NCBI GenBank assembly: GCA_910575555.1 | Contig: CAJTFX010000011.1 | Coordinates: 62,001 to 126,000, forward strand | Direction of reading: 5' to 3' | DNA from: Lachnospiraceae bacterium | Lineage (GTDB): Bacteria; Bacillota; Clostridia; Lachnospirales; Lachnospiraceae | Length of the DNA stretch: 64,000 nt | In this document: positions 14,859 to 25,717 of the stretch, piece after piece | Layout of the letters: each line of letters opens with the position of its first letter | Numbering within the stretch: the stretch's first letter is position 1 | Made by a program: the position numbers and the translations under genes | Notes under the pieces: generated by a model | What the model was told of the DNA's origin: nothing | Database searches by the model: none | Seen by the model: the letters and a program-made list of their open reading frames with translations, nothing else

Positions 14859-16463
14859 CTACTGCTTCATTTTAATGGCAGCTTCCACAAATCCGCGAAA
14901 CAGCGGATGCGGCCGGTTGGGCCTTGACTTTAATTCCGGGTGGGCCTGTGTGGCAATATACCAGGGATGCTCCGGAATCTCCACCATTTCCACAATTCGT
15001 CCGTCCGGGGAAAGTCCGCACAGCTTCATGCCATGTTCGGTCAGGACAGAACGGTAATCATTGTTTACCTCATAGCGGTGGCGGTGCCTTTCGTGGATGG
15101 TATCTGTACCGTATACCTGATAAGCCCGGGAGGACTTGTCCAGAATACAGGGATAAGAGCCAAGACGCAGCGTTCCGCCGATATCCTCCACATCGCTCTG
15201 ATCCGGCATCAGGGCAATGACAGGATGGGTGGTACCGGGATTCAGCTCAATGCTGTGGGCGTCCCGAAGGCCGCAGATATGGCGGGCATATTCCACAATG
15301 GCAAGCTGCATTCCAAGGCAGAGCCCCAAAAAGGGCACTTTATGTTCTCTGGCATACCGGCAGGCAAGGATTTTCCCATCAATGCCCCGGTCTCCGAAAC
15401 CGCCGGGCACCAGGATTCCCTGTACATCGCCGAGAATCTGATTGATATTTTCTTCATTTAACAGTTCAGAATCCACCCATTTGATATTTACCGTGGCGCG
15501 TTCTGCGATTCCGCCGTGCTTTAAAGCTTCCACCACAGAGATATAAGCGTCATGGAGGGAGATATATTTTCCTACCAGCGCAATTTCTACTTCCTTATCC
15601 GGATTGCGCAATGCGTCCACCATATCGATCCAGTCGGTCAGGTCGGGTTTGGGACAATCCAGACGGAGACATTCGCAGGCTACCTGGGCCAGATTTTCTT
15701 TTTCCATGGCAAGGGGCGCCTCATAGAGATATTCCACATCCAGATTCTGCAGCACATGGCTGTCCGGCACATTGCAGAACAGAGCAATCTTGTCTTTGAT
15801 GGCCTGATCCAGAGGATGCTCGCTGCGGCAGACAATAATGTCAGGCTGAATTCCCATGCCCTGCAGTTCCTTGACGCTTGCCTGGGTGGGCTTGGTCTTA
15901 ATCTCCCCGGAAGCGGAAATATAGGGAATCAAAGTGACATGGATTAAAATGGCGTTTTCGTGGCCCACTTCATGCTGAAACTGACGAATGGATTCCAAAA
16001 ACGGCTGACTTTCAATATCGCCTACGGTGCCGCCCACTTCAATAATGGCAATGTGGGTTTCTTCGGTGGTGAAATTGCGGTAAAACCGGCTCTTGATTTC
16101 ATTGGTGATGTGAGGAATTACCTGAACAGTGCCGCCGCCGTAATCGCCCCGGCGTTCTTTCTGCAGCACAGACCAGTAAACCTTTCCGGTGGTAACATTG
16201 GAATTTTTACTTAAATTTTCATCAATAAAACGCTCATAATGTCCCAGATCCAGGTCCGTTTCGGCACCGTCATCCGTGACAAATACTTCTCCATGCTGAA
16301 TGGGATTCATTGTACCGGGATCGATGTTAATGTAAGGGTCAAATTTCTGCATGGTAACTTTGTAACCCCGGGCTTTCAGCAGACGGCCCAGGGAAGCAGC
16401 AGTGATTCCCTTGCCAAGACCGGAAACAACTCCACCAGTGACAAAGACGTATTTTACGGGCAT
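14859..16463 (-). CDS. pyrG: CTP synthase
   Basis: 534 aa from the ATG at 16463, with AAAGGAGGAGC upstream. Converts UTP to CTP with ATP and glutamine. N-terminal synthase domain starts [17 protein letters not shown] with the P-loop; [14 protein letters not shown] and [11 protein letters not shown] are present. The C-terminal class I glutaminase carries the nucleophile in GLCLGMQ (~residue 380) and the His/Glu pair in HPEL near the end. Full length. No pyrG-type reiterative G-run is seen at the predicted start of the transcript, so regulation by that mechanism is not evident. Confidence 0.97.
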   Translation of the reverse strand: MPVKYVFVTGGVVSGLGKGITAASLGRLLKARGYKVTMQKFDPYINIDPGTMNPIQHGEVFVTDDGAETDLDLGHYERFIDENLSKNSNVTTGKVYWSVLQKERRGDYGGGTVQVIPHITNEIKSRFYRNFTTEETHIAIIEVGGTVGDIESQPFLESIRQFQHEVGHENAILIHVTLIPYISASGEIKTKPTQASVKELQGMGIQPDIIVCRSEHPLDQAIKDKIALFCNVPDSHVLQNLDVEYLYEAPLAMEKENLAQVACECLRLDCPKPDLTDWIDMVDALRNPDKEVEIALVGKYISLHDAYISVVEALKHGGIAERATVNIKWVDSELLNEENINQILGDVQGILVPGGFGDRGIDGKILACRYAREHKVPFLGLCLGMQLAIVEYARHICGLRDAHSIELNPGTTHPVIALMPDQSDVEDIGGTLRLGSYPCILDKSSRAYQVYGTDTIHERHRHRYEVNNDYRSVLTEHGMKLCGLSPDGRIVEMVEIPEHPWYIATQAHPELKSRPNRPHPLFRGFVEAAIKMKQ

Positions 16464-16514
16464 AGGTAGCTCCTCCTTTATAGTTGTAAACATTTTTCGC
16501 AATATAACGAATTC

Positions 16515-16544
16515 ATTATACAACCTGTGTGGGAAGAATGCCAG
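16515..16544 (-). promoter_or_regulatory. pyrG promoter
   Basis: On the minus strand: -10 TATAAT (16515-16520) with CTGGCA (16539-16544) as a -35 at 18 bp. Predicted 5' UTR about 45 nt. Confidence 0.5.
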
Positions 16545-16763
16545 AACTTTTGAAGAAAATCTTCAATTAAATGAGAAGCGCCGCAGTTTGACGCAAAATT
16601 TTTCTGCAGGATGTGTCCCTCAGAGAAAATGTTGGGCAATTATTTCACCGCATGAGCAATACATACCAAATACCGTTCCTGGGCAGGATGAAACATAAGG
16701 GCAAGGCCGGAATCTGTTTATAAAAACTTTAGAATTTGTTTCGGAAAGTTTCGGAGAATTGTA

Positions 16764-16792
16764 TTGATTTTCAGAAGGAATACACCTATAAT
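16764..16792 (+). promoter_or_regulatory. ftsH promoter
   Basis: -35 TTGATT (16764-16769), 17 bp spacer, -10 TATAAT (16787-16792); start codon 46 bp downstream of the -10. Near-consensus vegetative promoter. Confidence 0.75.
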
Positions 16793-16838
16793 TAAAGATG
16801 CTGTGAAACAGAACGTTGCAGCGTGCAGGAGGAAATAA

Positions 16839-19400
16839 ATGGAGAACAAAGGAAATAACAATAATAACGGCGGCAATAATAACGGCGGCAATAACAAAAA
16901 CGGAATGACAATTATGATTTTCATTCTGACTGCGCTGCTGGTGCTGTTTTTGACAAGTCTGCTGAACAGCTGCGCCAAGGACGCCACCAACAAAGAGATC
17001 ACATATTCTGAATTTATTGATATGGTAGAGAAGGACAAGGTGGAATCCGTAACTTTTACATCCAGCAGAATCAACATTACCCCCAAAGGAGAGAATAAAT
17101 TATACAGAATTACGTATTATACGGCAGAACTGAATGACGAAAGCCTGATTCCTCTGTTAAAGGAGCATGATGTCAAGTTCGGCGGAACCGTGGAAGATGT
17201 TTCCACTATGATTATGTGGAATATGTTAAGCTATATTCTCCCGCTGGTACTGGTATGGGTGCTGCTGTATTTTCTGATTTTCCGCAAAATGGGAAGCGGC
17301 GGAATGATGGGTGTGGGCAAGACTACGGCGAAGGTCTATGTGGAGAAGTCTACAGGCGTTACGTTTAGGGACGTTGCCGGACAGGACGAAGCCAAGGAAT
17401 CTCTCCAGGAAGTGGTGGATTTTCTGCATAATCCCAGGAAATACACAGATATCGGAGCAAAGCTTCCCAAGGGAGCGCTGCTGGTAGGCCCTCCCGGAAC
17501 CGGAAAAACATTGTTGGCGAAGGCCGTGGCAGGAGAGGCCAAGGTGCCGTTTTTTTCACTGGCAGGTTCCGATTTTGTGGAAATGTTTGTGGGCGTGGGG
17601 GCTTCCCGTGTCCGGGATTTGTTCAAAGAAGCCCAGAAGCAGGCCCCGTGTATTATTTTTATTGATGAAATTGACGCCATCGGCAAAAGCCGTGACACCA
17701 GATACGGCGGCAACGATGAAAGAGAGCAAACCCTGAATCAGCTTTTGGCTGAAATGGATGGATTTGACACCTCCAAGGGACTTTTGATTCTGGCGGCTAC
17801 CAACCGGCCGGAGGTACTGGATAAAGCGCTGCTGCGGCCGGGACGTTTTGACCGGAGAATTATCGTGGATAAACCGGATTTGAAAGGAAGAGTGGAGACG
17901 CTGAAAGTCCATGCCAAGAATGTATTGCTGGATGATTCTGTGGATTTGGACGCCATTGCGCTGGCTACCTCCGGGGCAGTGGGATCTGATCTTGCCAATA
18001 TGATTAATGAAGCGGCAATCAACGCGGTAAAACAGGGAAGAAAATATGTTAATCAGAGCGATTTATTTGAATCTGTGGAAGTTGTGGTTGCAGGCAAAGA
18101 GAAAAAAGACCGGATTATGGGGCCCAAAGAGAAGAAAATGGTTGCCTATCATGAAGTGGGACATGCGCTGGTTACCGCTTTGCAGAAAGACGCGGAGCCG
18201 GTGCAGAAAATCACCATTGTGCCCAGGACTATGGGCGCTCTGGGATATACCATGCAGGTGCCGGAGGAAGAGAAATTCCTTATGACCAAGAATGAACTGG
18301 TAGCTCATCTTGTCACCTATATGGGCGGCCGCGCTGCAGAAGAGATTGTATTTGATTCAGTAACAACCGGCGCTTCCAATGATATTGAGCAGGCAACGAA
18401 GATTGCAAGAGCCATGGTGACTCAGTACGGTATGTCAGAGAAGTTCGGCCTGATGGGCCTTGTAACCATTGAGAGCCAGTATTTGGACGGCAGGGCCAGT
18501 TTAAACTGCGGTGAGGAGACGGCAGGCCAGATCGATCAGGAAGTGATGCGGATTCTGAAAGAAAGCTATGACGAAGCCACCCGCCTGCTTTTAGAGAACA
18601 GAGAAATCCTGGATAAGATTTCGCAGCAGCTCTATGAAAATGAAACAATTACCGGCAAGGAATTTATGAAGATTTTCCGGGAATTAAAGGGAATACCGGA
18701 ACCGGAGGAAAAGACAGAAGCAGAGAAGGCGGCCGAGAGTTTTCAGGCGGAACAGGAGCATGTGAAGCAGCAGGCCCCTACAGTACAGATGCAGGAGAAT
18801 GTGAAGCAGCAGGCCCCCACAGTGGAGATGCAGGAGCATATGAAGCAGCAGGCTCCCACAGTGGAGATTCAGGAGGAGGAAATTCTGGTGAATACTCTGC
18901 GGGAGGAAGATTTGCCTCCGGAGCTTTCCGGGAAGGAAGAAGCTTCGCCGGAGCATCAGGAGCTGGAAGTAAATACACTGGAGGGGGAAGAAGCCCGTCC
19001 CCGGCAGGAACAGAAAGTGGAACTGATTCCCGTGACAGTAAATATGCCGAACCTGCAGAAACCTGAAGCCCCAGGGCAAATGGAAGCGTCAGAGACGATG
19101 AAGGAAGAGGCAAAGCCTGCTGTACCGGAAGCGAAAGAAGAAGCCAGGCCGGTTTCCTTAGAAGCATCCACTCCGGAGGAACTGGGATTTTTCCCGGTGA
19201 AAAAGGGCAGCGGAAAGAAAGGAAAGAGCATTCCTGCAAAGAAGGAAGCGTCTGTGCCAAAACAGCAGCCTGCCGAAGAAGCTCTCCGGGAAAAGCAGTC
19301 CGTTAAAGGACAAACATCCTCTTCTAAGCCGGAGCCTGAGAAAACAGAACAGGAAGCAGAAGAAGATTATCTGGATCAACTGTTAAAGGAATTAAAGTAA
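16839..19400 (+). CDS. ftsH: ATP-dependent zinc metalloprotease FtsH with long C-terminal tail
   Basis: 853 aa; membrane-anchored AAA+ protease that degrades misfolded and regulatory membrane proteins. After an Asn/Gly-rich N-terminus come TM1 (~25-45), an extracytoplasmic domain, TM2 (~128-148), the AAA domain with Walker A GPPGTGKT (~217) and Walker B IIFIDEID, the second region of homology, and the zinc site HEVGH (~438) with the distal Asp. Typical FtsH is 600-700 aa; here ~200 extra residues follow, acidic and Lys/Pro/Glu-rich, starting with three 13-residue repeats (KQQAPTV). Divergent from pyrG; its stop overlaps the uvrC start by one base. Confidence 0.97.
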   Translation: MENKGNNNNNGGNNNGGNNKNGMTIMIFILTALLVLFLTSLLNSCAKDATNKEITYSEFIDMVEKDKVESVTFTSSRINITPKGENKLYRITYYTAELNDESLIPLLKEHDVKFGGTVEDVSTMIMWNMLSYILPLVLVWVLLYFLIFRKMGSGGMMGVGKTTAKVYVEKSTGVTFRDVAGQDEAKESLQEVVDFLHNPRKYTDIGAKLPKGALLVGPPGTGKTLLAKAVAGEAKVPFFSLAGSDFVEMFVGVGASRVRDLFKEAQKQAPCIIFIDEIDAIGKSRDTRYGGNDEREQTLNQLLAEMDGFDTSKGLLILAATNRPEVLDKALLRPGRFDRRIIVDKPDLKGRVETLKVHAKNVLLDDSVDLDAIALATSGAVGSDLANMINEAAINAVKQGRKYVNQSDLFESVEVVVAGKEKKDRIMGPKEKKMVAYHEVGHALVTALQKDAEPVQKITIVPRTMGALGYTMQVPEEEKFLMTKNELVAHLVTYMGGRAAEEIVFDSVTTGASNDIEQATKIARAMVTQYGMSEKFGLMGLVTIESQYLDGRASLNCGEETAGQIDQEVMRILKESYDEATRLLLENREILDKISQQLYENETITGKEFMKIFRELKGIPEPEEKTEAEKAAESFQAEQEHVKQQAPTVQMQENVKQQAPTVEMQEHMKQQAPTVEIQEEEILVNTLREEDLPPELSGKEEASPEHQELEVNTLEGEEARPRQEQKVELIPVTVNMPNLQKPEAPGQMEASETMKEEAKPAVPEAKEEARPVSLEASTPEELGFFPVKKGSGKKGKSIPAKKEASVPKQQPAEEALREKQSVKGQTSSSKPEPEKTEQEAEEDYLDQLLKELK
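18762..18878 (+). repeat. Three 39-bp in-frame repeats in the ftsH tail
   Basis: Copies at 18762-18800, 18801-18839 and 18840-18878 each encode (V/M)KQQAPTV(Q/E)(M/I)QE(N/H/E). Mostly synonymous or single-base differences, so a fairly recent expansion. Confidence 0.9.
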
Positions 19401-21289
19401 TGTTTGATATTCAGGAAGAATTGAAAAAACTCCCCCAGAAGCCGGGAGTATATCTGATGCATGATAAGAACGATGCCATTATTTATGTTGGAAAGGCAGT
19501 CAGTCTGCGGAATCGGGTGCGGCAGTATTTTCGGCCCAGCCACAATGAAGGCTTGAAAAAAGATCAGATGGTAAGGCAAATCGAACGGTTTGAATATATC
19601 ATCACCGATTCCGAACTGGAAGCCCTGATTTTGGAATGCAACCTGATCAAAGAGCATCGGCCTAAATATAATACCATGCTGCGGGATGATAAGACATACC
19701 CGTATATTAGAGTGACGCTGGGAGAAGATTTTCCCAGAGTCCTCTTTTCACGTCAGATGAAAAAAGACAAGTCCCGCTATTTCGGGCCCTACACCAGTGC
19801 AGGAGCCGTAAAAGATACCATAGAACTGATTCAGAAAATCTGCACTCTGCGCACCTGCAGCCGTTCACTGCCCAAAGATATCGGAAAGGAAAGGCCCTGC
19901 CTGAATTACCATATCCACCAGTGCATGGCGCCCTGCCAGGGGAATATCAGCAAAGAAGATTACCGCAGGCAGATTGGAAAAGCCCTGGAATTTCTCAATG
20001 GAAATTATCAGCCGGTGGTGAAAGAACTAGAAGAGAAGATGCAGGCCGCTTCTCAGGATATGAACTTTGAAAAGGCCATAGAATACCGGGAATTGCTAAA
20101 GGCGGTAAAACAGATTGCCCAGAAGCAGAAGATTACCAGCTCCGATCAGGAGGACAAAGACATTATCGCTGTGGCGGCGGACGAGGAGGACGCAGTAGTT
20201 CAGGTGTTTTTTGTCCGGGACGGCAGGCTGATCGGAAGAGATCATTTCCATGTGAACATCGGCGGCGGTGAAAGCGCCAGAGCCCAGATCCTTGCCACCT
20301 TTCTGAAACAGTTTTATGCGGGAACGCCCTTTATCCCCAGAGAGCTGATGATCCAGGAGGAGATTGAGGAAGCGGAGGTAATCGGGGAATGGCTGAGTCA
20401 GAAACGGGGGCAGAAGGTTTATCTCCGGGTGCCCAAAAAGGGAACCAAGGAAAAACTGGTGGAGCTGGCGGCTCAGAATGCCGCGATGGTACTGGCCCAG
20501 GATAAAGAGAAAATCAAGCGGGAAGAGGGAAGAACCATCGGAGCCTTAAAGGAAATCGGCAAGCTGCTGAATTTAGAAGATATCAAGCGGGTGGAAGCAT
20601 ACGATATTTCCAATATCAGCGGATTTGAAACGGTGGGCTCCATGGTGGTGTATGAGAAAGGAAAGCCCAAACGGAGCGATTACCGCAAGTTTAAGCTGCG
20701 GACCGTAGCAGGGCCCGATGATTATGGCTCCATGTATGAGGTGCTGACCAGGCGGTTTTCCCACGGCATGAAAGAACAGAAAGAGTTAAAGGAACGGAAC
20801 CTGGAAAATGATTACGGAAGCTTTACCCGTTTTCCGGATTTGATTATGATGGACGGCGGCAAAGGGCAGGTAAACATTGCCCTTCGGGTGCTGCAGGAGC
20901 TGGGGCTTCATATTCCCGTATGCGGTATGGTAAAGGATGATAATCACCGCACCCGCGGGTTATACTATCATAATCAGGAGATTCCCATTGACAGGCATGG
21001 AGAGGGATTTAAACTGATTACCAGAATTCAGGATGAGGCCCACCGGTTTGCCATTGAATACCACAGATCTCTGAGAAGCAAGGAGCAGGTGCATTCGGTA
21101 CTGGACGATATTCCGGGGATCGGCGCGGCAAGAAGAAAGGCTCTGATGCGGACGTTTCAGTCGCTGGAGGAAATCCGTGAGGCAGATATTGAAAAACTGT
21201 CGGGAATTCCCGCTATGAATGAACGGGCAGCCAGGGCAGTTTATGAATTTTTCCACAGAGCCCGTATTGAAGAAGGAGAGCAACTGTGA
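19400..21289 (+). CDS. uvrC: UvrABC system subunit C
   Basis: 629 aa; makes the dual incisions of nucleotide excision repair with UvrA and UvrB. GIY-YIG nuclease at residues ~12-92 ([15 protein letters not shown]), a four-Cys cluster between (CTLRTCS...[13 protein letters not shown]), UVR domain for UvrB contact (~205-240), the RNase H-like 5' nuclease with DISNISG and MDGGKGQ, and C-terminal helix-hairpin-helix motifs ([14 protein letters not shown]). Full length. Start overlaps the final base of ftsH. Confidence 0.97.
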   Translation: MFDIQEELKKLPQKPGVYLMHDKNDAIIYVGKAVSLRNRVRQYFRPSHNEGLKKDQMVRQIERFEYIITDSELEALILECNLIKEHRPKYNTMLRDDKTYPYIRVTLGEDFPRVLFSRQMKKDKSRYFGPYTSAGAVKDTIELIQKICTLRTCSRSLPKDIGKERPCLNYHIHQCMAPCQGNISKEDYRRQIGKALEFLNGNYQPVVKELEEKMQAASQDMNFEKAIEYRELLKAVKQIAQKQKITSSDQEDKDIIAVAADEEDAVVQVFFVRDGRLIGRDHFHVNIGGGESARAQILATFLKQFYAGTPFIPRELMIQEEIEEAEVIGEWLSQKRGQKVYLRVPKKGTKEKLVELAAQNAAMVLAQDKEKIKREEGRTIGALKEIGKLLNLEDIKRVEAYDISNISGFETVGSMVVYEKGKPKRSDYRKFKLRTVAGPDDYGSMYEVLTRRFSHGMKEQKELKERNLENDYGSFTRFPDLIMMDGGKGQVNIALRVLQELGLHIPVCGMVKDDNHRTRGLYYHNQEIPIDRHGEGFKLITRIQDEAHRFAIEYHRSLRSKEQVHSVLDDIPGIGAARRKALMRTFQSLEEIREADIEKLSGIPAMNERAARAVYEFFHRARIEEGEQL

Positions 21290-21378
21290 TAAGATTTAGC
21301 TTGAAAGCATAGCATAAAGGGCAGCTATTGAGACGGCAGCTTTGCCCGGAAAATCCAGCCGGAGAAAGGGAAATGCGG

Positions 21379-22323
21379 ATGAAAGGTGTAAGTGTAAAAA
21401 AGATAATAGAAAAAATGAATTTAAAGGTGCTGAATCCGGAAGTAGATATCCGGAACCGGAAAGTCACGACGGCAGAGGTGAACCGTCCGGCACTGCAGTT
21501 AACAGGATATTTTGATTATTTTGAAAAAAGCAGAATTGAGATTATCGGCAGAGTGGAGCATACTTATGTGCAGAAATTAAGCACAGAAGAAAAACTGGAT
21601 GTCTATCGGAAATTTCTGTCCTACCATGTTCCCTGTGTAATTTTCAGCAGAGATCTGGAGCCGGAGCCGGAATTTCTTAAGATTGCCACTGAGAATGACA
21701 CCCCGGTTCTTTCTACGGATTACGGAACTTCTGCATTTATGGCAGAGCTGATTTACTATCTGGGCGAGGTACTGGCGCCCTGTATTTCCATTCACGGAGT
21801 ACTGGTGGATGTTTACGGCGAGGGGCTTTTGATAATGGGAGAAAGCGGAATCGGCAAAAGCGAGGCGGCATTGGAGCTGATTCGCCGGGGACATCGGCTG
21901 GTCAGCGATGATGTGGTGGAAATCCGCAAAATCAACAAACATACCCTGGTGGGCACTGCGCCGGATATTACCAGATACTTTATCGAACTGCGGGGAGTTG
22001 GAATTATTGATGTAAAGACTCTTTACGGCGTGGAATGTGTAAAAGAGAAACAGAATATCGATCTGGTGATTAAACTGGAGGACTGGAAGAAAGATAATGA
22101 ATACGACAGGCTGGGCATGGAGGAAGAGTACACGGAATTCCTCGGCAATAAAGTGGTCTGCCATTCCCTTCCCATACGGCCGGGCCGTAATCTGGCTGTA
22201 ATCTGCGAGTCTGCGGCCGTCAACCACAGACAGAAGAAGATGGGGTATAACGCGGCAAAAGAACTGTACCGCAGGGTGCAGGAGAATCTGCAGAAATCTG
22301 ATGACGATGAATTGGAAGAATAA
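21379..22323 (+). CDS. hprK: HPr kinase/phosphorylase
   Basis: 314 aa from the ATG at 21379 (GGAGAAAGGG 8 bases upstream; an ATG at 21373 is too close to it). Phosphorylates HPr on Ser46 and thus drives carbon catabolite repression in Firmicutes. N-terminal domain, then Walker A GESGIGKS, the family signature IELRGVGIIDVKTLYG and the C-terminal segment with RPGRNLAVICESAA. Full length. Follows uvrC by 89 bp. The following 81 bp gap contains a small imperfect duplication of the gene's last codons (22310-22341 against 22349-22380). Confidence 0.96.
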   Translation: MKGVSVKKIIEKMNLKVLNPEVDIRNRKVTTAEVNRPALQLTGYFDYFEKSRIEIIGRVEHTYVQKLSTEEKLDVYRKFLSYHVPCVIFSRDLEPEPEFLKIATENDTPVLSTDYGTSAFMAELIYYLGEVLAPCISIHGVLVDVYGEGLLIMGESGIGKSEAALELIRRGHRLVSDDVVEIRKINKHTLVGTAPDITRYFIELRGVGIIDVKTLYGVECVKEKQNIDLVIKLEDWKKDNEYDRLGMEEEYTEFLGNKVVCHSLPIRPGRNLAVICESAAVNHRQKKMGYNAAKELYRRVQENLQKSDDDELEE

Positions 22324-22404
22324 AACAGTCAATGGTTAGAATCGTAACGAACTGGAAGAATAAAACAACGAATTGTTCAGAAAATAAGATCAGGAGGAAT
22401 TATC

Positions 22405-23799
22405 ATGGAAAGAAAAAATGCATGGAAGAAATATCCGGAAGGGAAACGCCAGGAAATATTTGCCTTTGGAGAGAAATATAAGAAGTTTATTTCCGACTGC
22501 AAGACAGAGCGGGAATGTGTCACAGAACTGAAGGCGCAGGCAGAGGCGGCAGGATTTGAGGATTTGAAGCAGGTTCTTGCATCAGGAAGAACTCTTCAGA
22601 CGGGAGATAAGGTTTATGCGGAAAATATGGGAAAACTGCTGGCGCTGTTTGTGATCGGCAGACAGCCTTTGGAGAAGGGCATGAATATTCTGGGCGCTCA
22701 TATTGATTCCCCCAGACTGGATTTAAAACAGGTGCCTCTCTATGAGGACACAGAACTGGCCCTGCTTGACACCCACTATTACGGCGGTGTTAAGAAATAT
22801 CAGTGGGTAACGCTTCCTTTGGCACTTCACGGCATCATTGTGAAAAAAGACGGAACCAAAGTAACGGTAAATATCGGGGAAAAAGACGATGACCCGGTAT
22901 TCGGCGTCAGCGATCTGCTGATTCATCTTTCCGCTGAACAGCTGGAGAAGAAAGCGGCTAAGGTTATTGAGGGAGAAAACCTGGATGTTTTAGTGGGCAG
23001 CATTCCTTTTGAAAGCGAAGAGGATGAGAAAAAAGCCAAAGAAGCGGTAAAAACAAATGTACTGAATATTTTAAAAGAGCAATACAATATAGAAGAAGAG
23101 GATTTCCTGTCTGCGGAAATTGAAGTGGTTCCGGCAGGAAAGGCAAGGGATTACGGCTTTGACCGCAGCATGATTATGGGATACGGCCATGACGACAGAG
23201 TTTGCGCTTATCCTTCTTTTGCGGCAGTGGCGGAAGCAGGCGTCTGTGAGAAAACCAGCGTGTGCCTGTTAGTGGATAAAGAAGAAATCGGAAGCGTAGG
23301 GGCAACCGGTATGGAATCACAGTTTTTTGCCTATATGGTGGCAGAGATTATGAACAATATGGGAGGATACGATCAGATTGTATTCAACCGTGCCATGACT
23401 AATTCCAAAGTGCTTTCCTCCGATGTAAGCGCGGCGTACGATCCGCTGTATGCCTCCGTAATGGAGAAAAGAAATGCGGCTTACTTCGGAAACGGACTGG
23501 TATTCAACAAGTACACAGGCTCCAGGGGAAAGGCCGGTTCTAACGATGCAAATCCGGAATATATGGCAGAGCTTCGCAGGATTATGGAGGATAACAATGT
23601 GTCTTTCCAGACCTCGGAGCTTGGCAAGGTAGACCAGGGCGGCGGCGGAACAATCGCTTTTATTCTGGCAAATTACAATATGTCTGTCATTGACAGCGGC
23701 GTGCCTGTGCTGAATATGCATGCCCCCTGGGAAATTATCAGTAAAGTGGATCTTTATGAAGCAAAACTGGGCTATACGGCATTTTTGAAAGAGGCTTAA
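22405..23799 (+). CDS. M18-family aminopeptidase
   Basis: 464 aa; zinc aminopeptidase that removes N-terminal (often acidic) residues from peptides in the cytoplasm. Metal ligands and catalytic residues are recognisable: GAHIDSPRLDLK (His/Asp), DKEEIGSVGATG (Glu pair), GYGHDDR (Asp) and HAPWEIISK (late His). Length fits clostridial M18 enzymes. ATG follows CAGGAGG. The next gene starts one base after its stop, suggesting a shared message with murB. Confidence 0.93.
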   Translation: MERKNAWKKYPEGKRQEIFAFGEKYKKFISDCKTERECVTELKAQAEAAGFEDLKQVLASGRTLQTGDKVYAENMGKLLALFVIGRQPLEKGMNILGAHIDSPRLDLKQVPLYEDTELALLDTHYYGGVKKYQWVTLPLALHGIIVKKDGTKVTVNIGEKDDDPVFGVSDLLIHLSAEQLEKKAAKVIEGENLDVLVGSIPFESEEDEKKAKEAVKTNVLNILKEQYNIEEEDFLSAEIEVVPAGKARDYGFDRSMIMGYGHDDRVCAYPSFAAVAEAGVCEKTSVCLLVDKEEIGSVGATGMESQFFAYMVAEIMNNMGGYDQIVFNRAMTNSKVLSSDVSAAYDPLYASVMEKRNAAYFGNGLVFNKYTGSRGKAGSNDANPEYMAELRRIMEDNNVSFQTSELGKVDQGGGGTIAFILANYNMSVIDSGVPVLNMHAPWEIISKVDLYEAKLGYTAFLKEA

Positions 23800-23800
23800 T

Positions 23801-24709
23801 GTGAAGGAAGAATTTTTAAAACATCTGCAGAGGATTTTACGGGAGGATCAGCGGGCGTTGGAAGAGAACATGAGCAGCCATGTGACGTTCCGCACCGGAG
23901 GGCCGGCAGAGTATTATGTGCGGCCGAACCGGCAGCAGATTCAGCCGGTTCTTGAGCTGTGCAGGCGGTTTGACGTTCCCTGGATGGTGATTGGCAACGG
24001 CAGCAACCTGTTAGTGGGGGATCGGGGCATAAGAGGACTGGTTATGGAAATCGGCAGAATGATGGATCGGATTTCCATAGACGGAGAGTTTGTGACTGCA
24101 GAGGCAGGGGCGCTTCTGTCCTCTGCGGCCCGGTATGCCGCAAAAGAGAGTCTTACCGGCATGGAATTTGCTTCCGGGATTCCGGGAACCGTTGGCGGGG
24201 CGGTGGTTATGAACGCAGGCGCATACGGCGGCGAGATAAAACAGATCCTTAAGAGCGTAACAGTTCTGACTGAGGACGGCCAGGAACGGGAGCTTGGGGC
24301 CGAAGAACTGGATCTGGGCTACCGGCACAGCTGTATATTGGAACGCCGTTTGATTGTACTGGAAGCAAAACTGCAGCTTTCCAAAGGAAATCCGGAAGAA
24401 ATTTCAGACCGGATGGAGGAACTGAAAAACCGGAGAGTGGAAAAACAGCCCCTGGAATATCCAAGCGCAGGCAGCACCTTTAAGCGGCCAGAAGGGTATT
24501 TTGCCGGAAAATTAATTCAGGATACAGGGCTTCGGGGATATCAGGTCGGAGGCGCCCAGGTTTCTGAAAAGCACTGCGGATTTGTCATCAATAGAGAGAA
24601 AGCGGTATCGAAGGATATCCGTCAGCTGATTACAGATGTGCAGGATCAGGTGGAGGCGCAGTTTGGAGTGCGTCTGGAACCGGAGGTAAAATTCATAGGA
24701 GATTTTTAA
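23801..24709 (+). CDS. murB: UDP-N-acetylenolpyruvoylglucosamine reductase
   Basis: 302 aa from a GTG at 23801. FAD/NADPH enzyme that makes UDP-MurNAc for peptidoglycan. Shows FRTGGPAEYYV, VIGNGSNLLVGDRG, the FAD loop GIPGTVGGAVVMNAGAYGGE, the catalytic Ser in YPSAGSTFKRP and the C-terminal LEPEVKFIG with the catalytic Glu: a type IIa MurB. Sits in the conserved murB-rapZ-whiA neighbourhood of Clostridia. Confidence 0.97.
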   Translation: MKEEFLKHLQRILREDQRALEENMSSHVTFRTGGPAEYYVRPNRQQIQPVLELCRRFDVPWMVIGNGSNLLVGDRGIRGLVMEIGRMMDRISIDGEFVTAEAGALLSSAARYAAKESLTGMEFASGIPGTVGGAVVMNAGAYGGEIKQILKSVTVLTEDGQERELGAEELDLGYRHSCILERRLIVLEAKLQLSKGNPEEISDRMEELKNRRVEKQPLEYPSAGSTFKRPEGYFAGKLIQDTGLRGYQVGGAQVSEKHCGFVINREKAVSKDIRQLITDVQDQVEAQFGVRLEPEVKFIGDF

Positions 24710-24736
24710 CCGGGGAAGCATTAGGGAGGATATGGA

Positions 24737-25612
24737 TTGAAATTTGTAATATTGACAGGAATGTCCGGCGCCGGTAAAAGTACGGCATTGAAAATAATGG
24801 AGGACATCGGATATTTCTGTGTGGATAATCTTCCGATTGCATTGATTGAGAAGTTTGCGGAACTTGTGAATGTATCGGGAGGAGAGTTGCAGAAGGCGGC
24901 TGTGGGAGTGGATATCCGCAGCGGCCAGGCATTGGATGAACTGCAGGATGTTCTGGACAAGCTGAACCAGACAGAAATTGACTTTGACATCCTCTACCTG
25001 GATTCCGCCGATGAAGTTTTAGTGAAAAGGTACAAAGAAACCAGGCGTACCCATCCCCTTGCAGCGGGAGAGCGGGTGGACAGGGGAATACAGAAGGAAC
25101 GCAGGCGCCTGGAATTTCTCAGGAAGCAGGCAGACTACATTGTGGACACCAGCAATATGCTGACCCGAGAGCTGAAAGCGGAATTAGAGAAGATTTTTGT
25201 GCAGAATCAGGATTATAAGAACCTGTTTGTCACCATTGTGTCCTTTGGGTTTAAATATGGAATTCCCACGGATTCCGATTTGGTATTTGACGTGCGGTTT
25301 CTGCCCAATCCCTATTACGTGGAAGGGCTGCGGGCCAAAACCGGCAATGACAAAGAGATACAGGATTACGTGATGCAGTATCCGGAGGCCGGCCAGTTTC
25401 TGGACAAACTGGAAGAGATGGTTAAATTCCTGATTCCCCATTACATTACAGAGGGGAAAACAGCCCTTGTGATCAGCATCGGGTGCACCGGCGGAAAACA
25501 CCGTTCCGTTACCCTTGCCAACGGCCTGTTTGAACGGCTGAAACATCAGAAAGAATTTGGAATTAAGATTGACCACAGAGACATTCAAAAGGATGCGCTG
25601 CGCAATAAATAA
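24737..25612 (+). CDS. rapZ: RNase adapter protein RapZ (YvcJ)
   Basis: 291 aa from a TTG at 24737 with GGGAGG upstream. P-loop GMSGAGKST at the N-terminus; the C-terminal domain carries FGFKYGIP, DVRFLPNPYY and GCTGGKHRSV, all diagnostic. In Bacillus YvcJ is a nucleotide-binding protein affecting competence; in enterobacteria RapZ steers RNase E to GlmZ. In Firmicutes the gene is normally followed by yvcK and whiA; here whiA follows directly. Confidence 0.95.
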   Translation: MKFVILTGMSGAGKSTALKIMEDIGYFCVDNLPIALIEKFAELVNVSGGELQKAAVGVDIRSGQALDELQDVLDKLNQTEIDFDILYLDSADEVLVKRYKETRRTHPLAAGERVDRGIQKERRRLEFLRKQADYIVDTSNMLTRELKAELEKIFVQNQDYKNLFVTIVSFGFKYGIPTDSDLVFDVRFLPNPYYVEGLRAKTGNDKEIQDYVMQYPEAGQFLDKLEEMVKFLIPHYITEGKTALVISIGCTGGKHRSVTLANGLFERLKHQKEFGIKIDHRDIQKDALRNK

Positions 25613-25623
25613 ATGCACAGAGA

Positions 25624-25691
25624 GGGATTTCAGATTCCGGAAAATGTGCGGCAGACAGGGATTTAGATTCCGGAAAAATGTGCAGCAGACA
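25624..25691 (+). repeat. Two 34-bp tandem repeats between rapZ and whiA
   Basis: Copies 25624-25657 and 25658-25691 (GGGATTTnAGATTCCGG..., ending GCAGACA) differ at only a few positions. They fill most of the 105 bp gap where yvcK would be expected. Confidence 0.85.
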
Positions 25692-25717
25692 GGGAAAATC
25701 AGCGGGAGGAAAGCGTT

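Larger units (their letters stand above)
16464..16838. other. Divergent pyrG / ftsH intergenic region
   Basis: 375 bp containing the two divergent promoters listed separately. Nothing else recognisable is seen between about 16545 and 16760. Confidence 0.6.

Noticed and set aside
14828-16698. Plus-strand frames opposite pyrG
   Set aside because: Shadow frames of a full-length, unambiguous CTP synthase.
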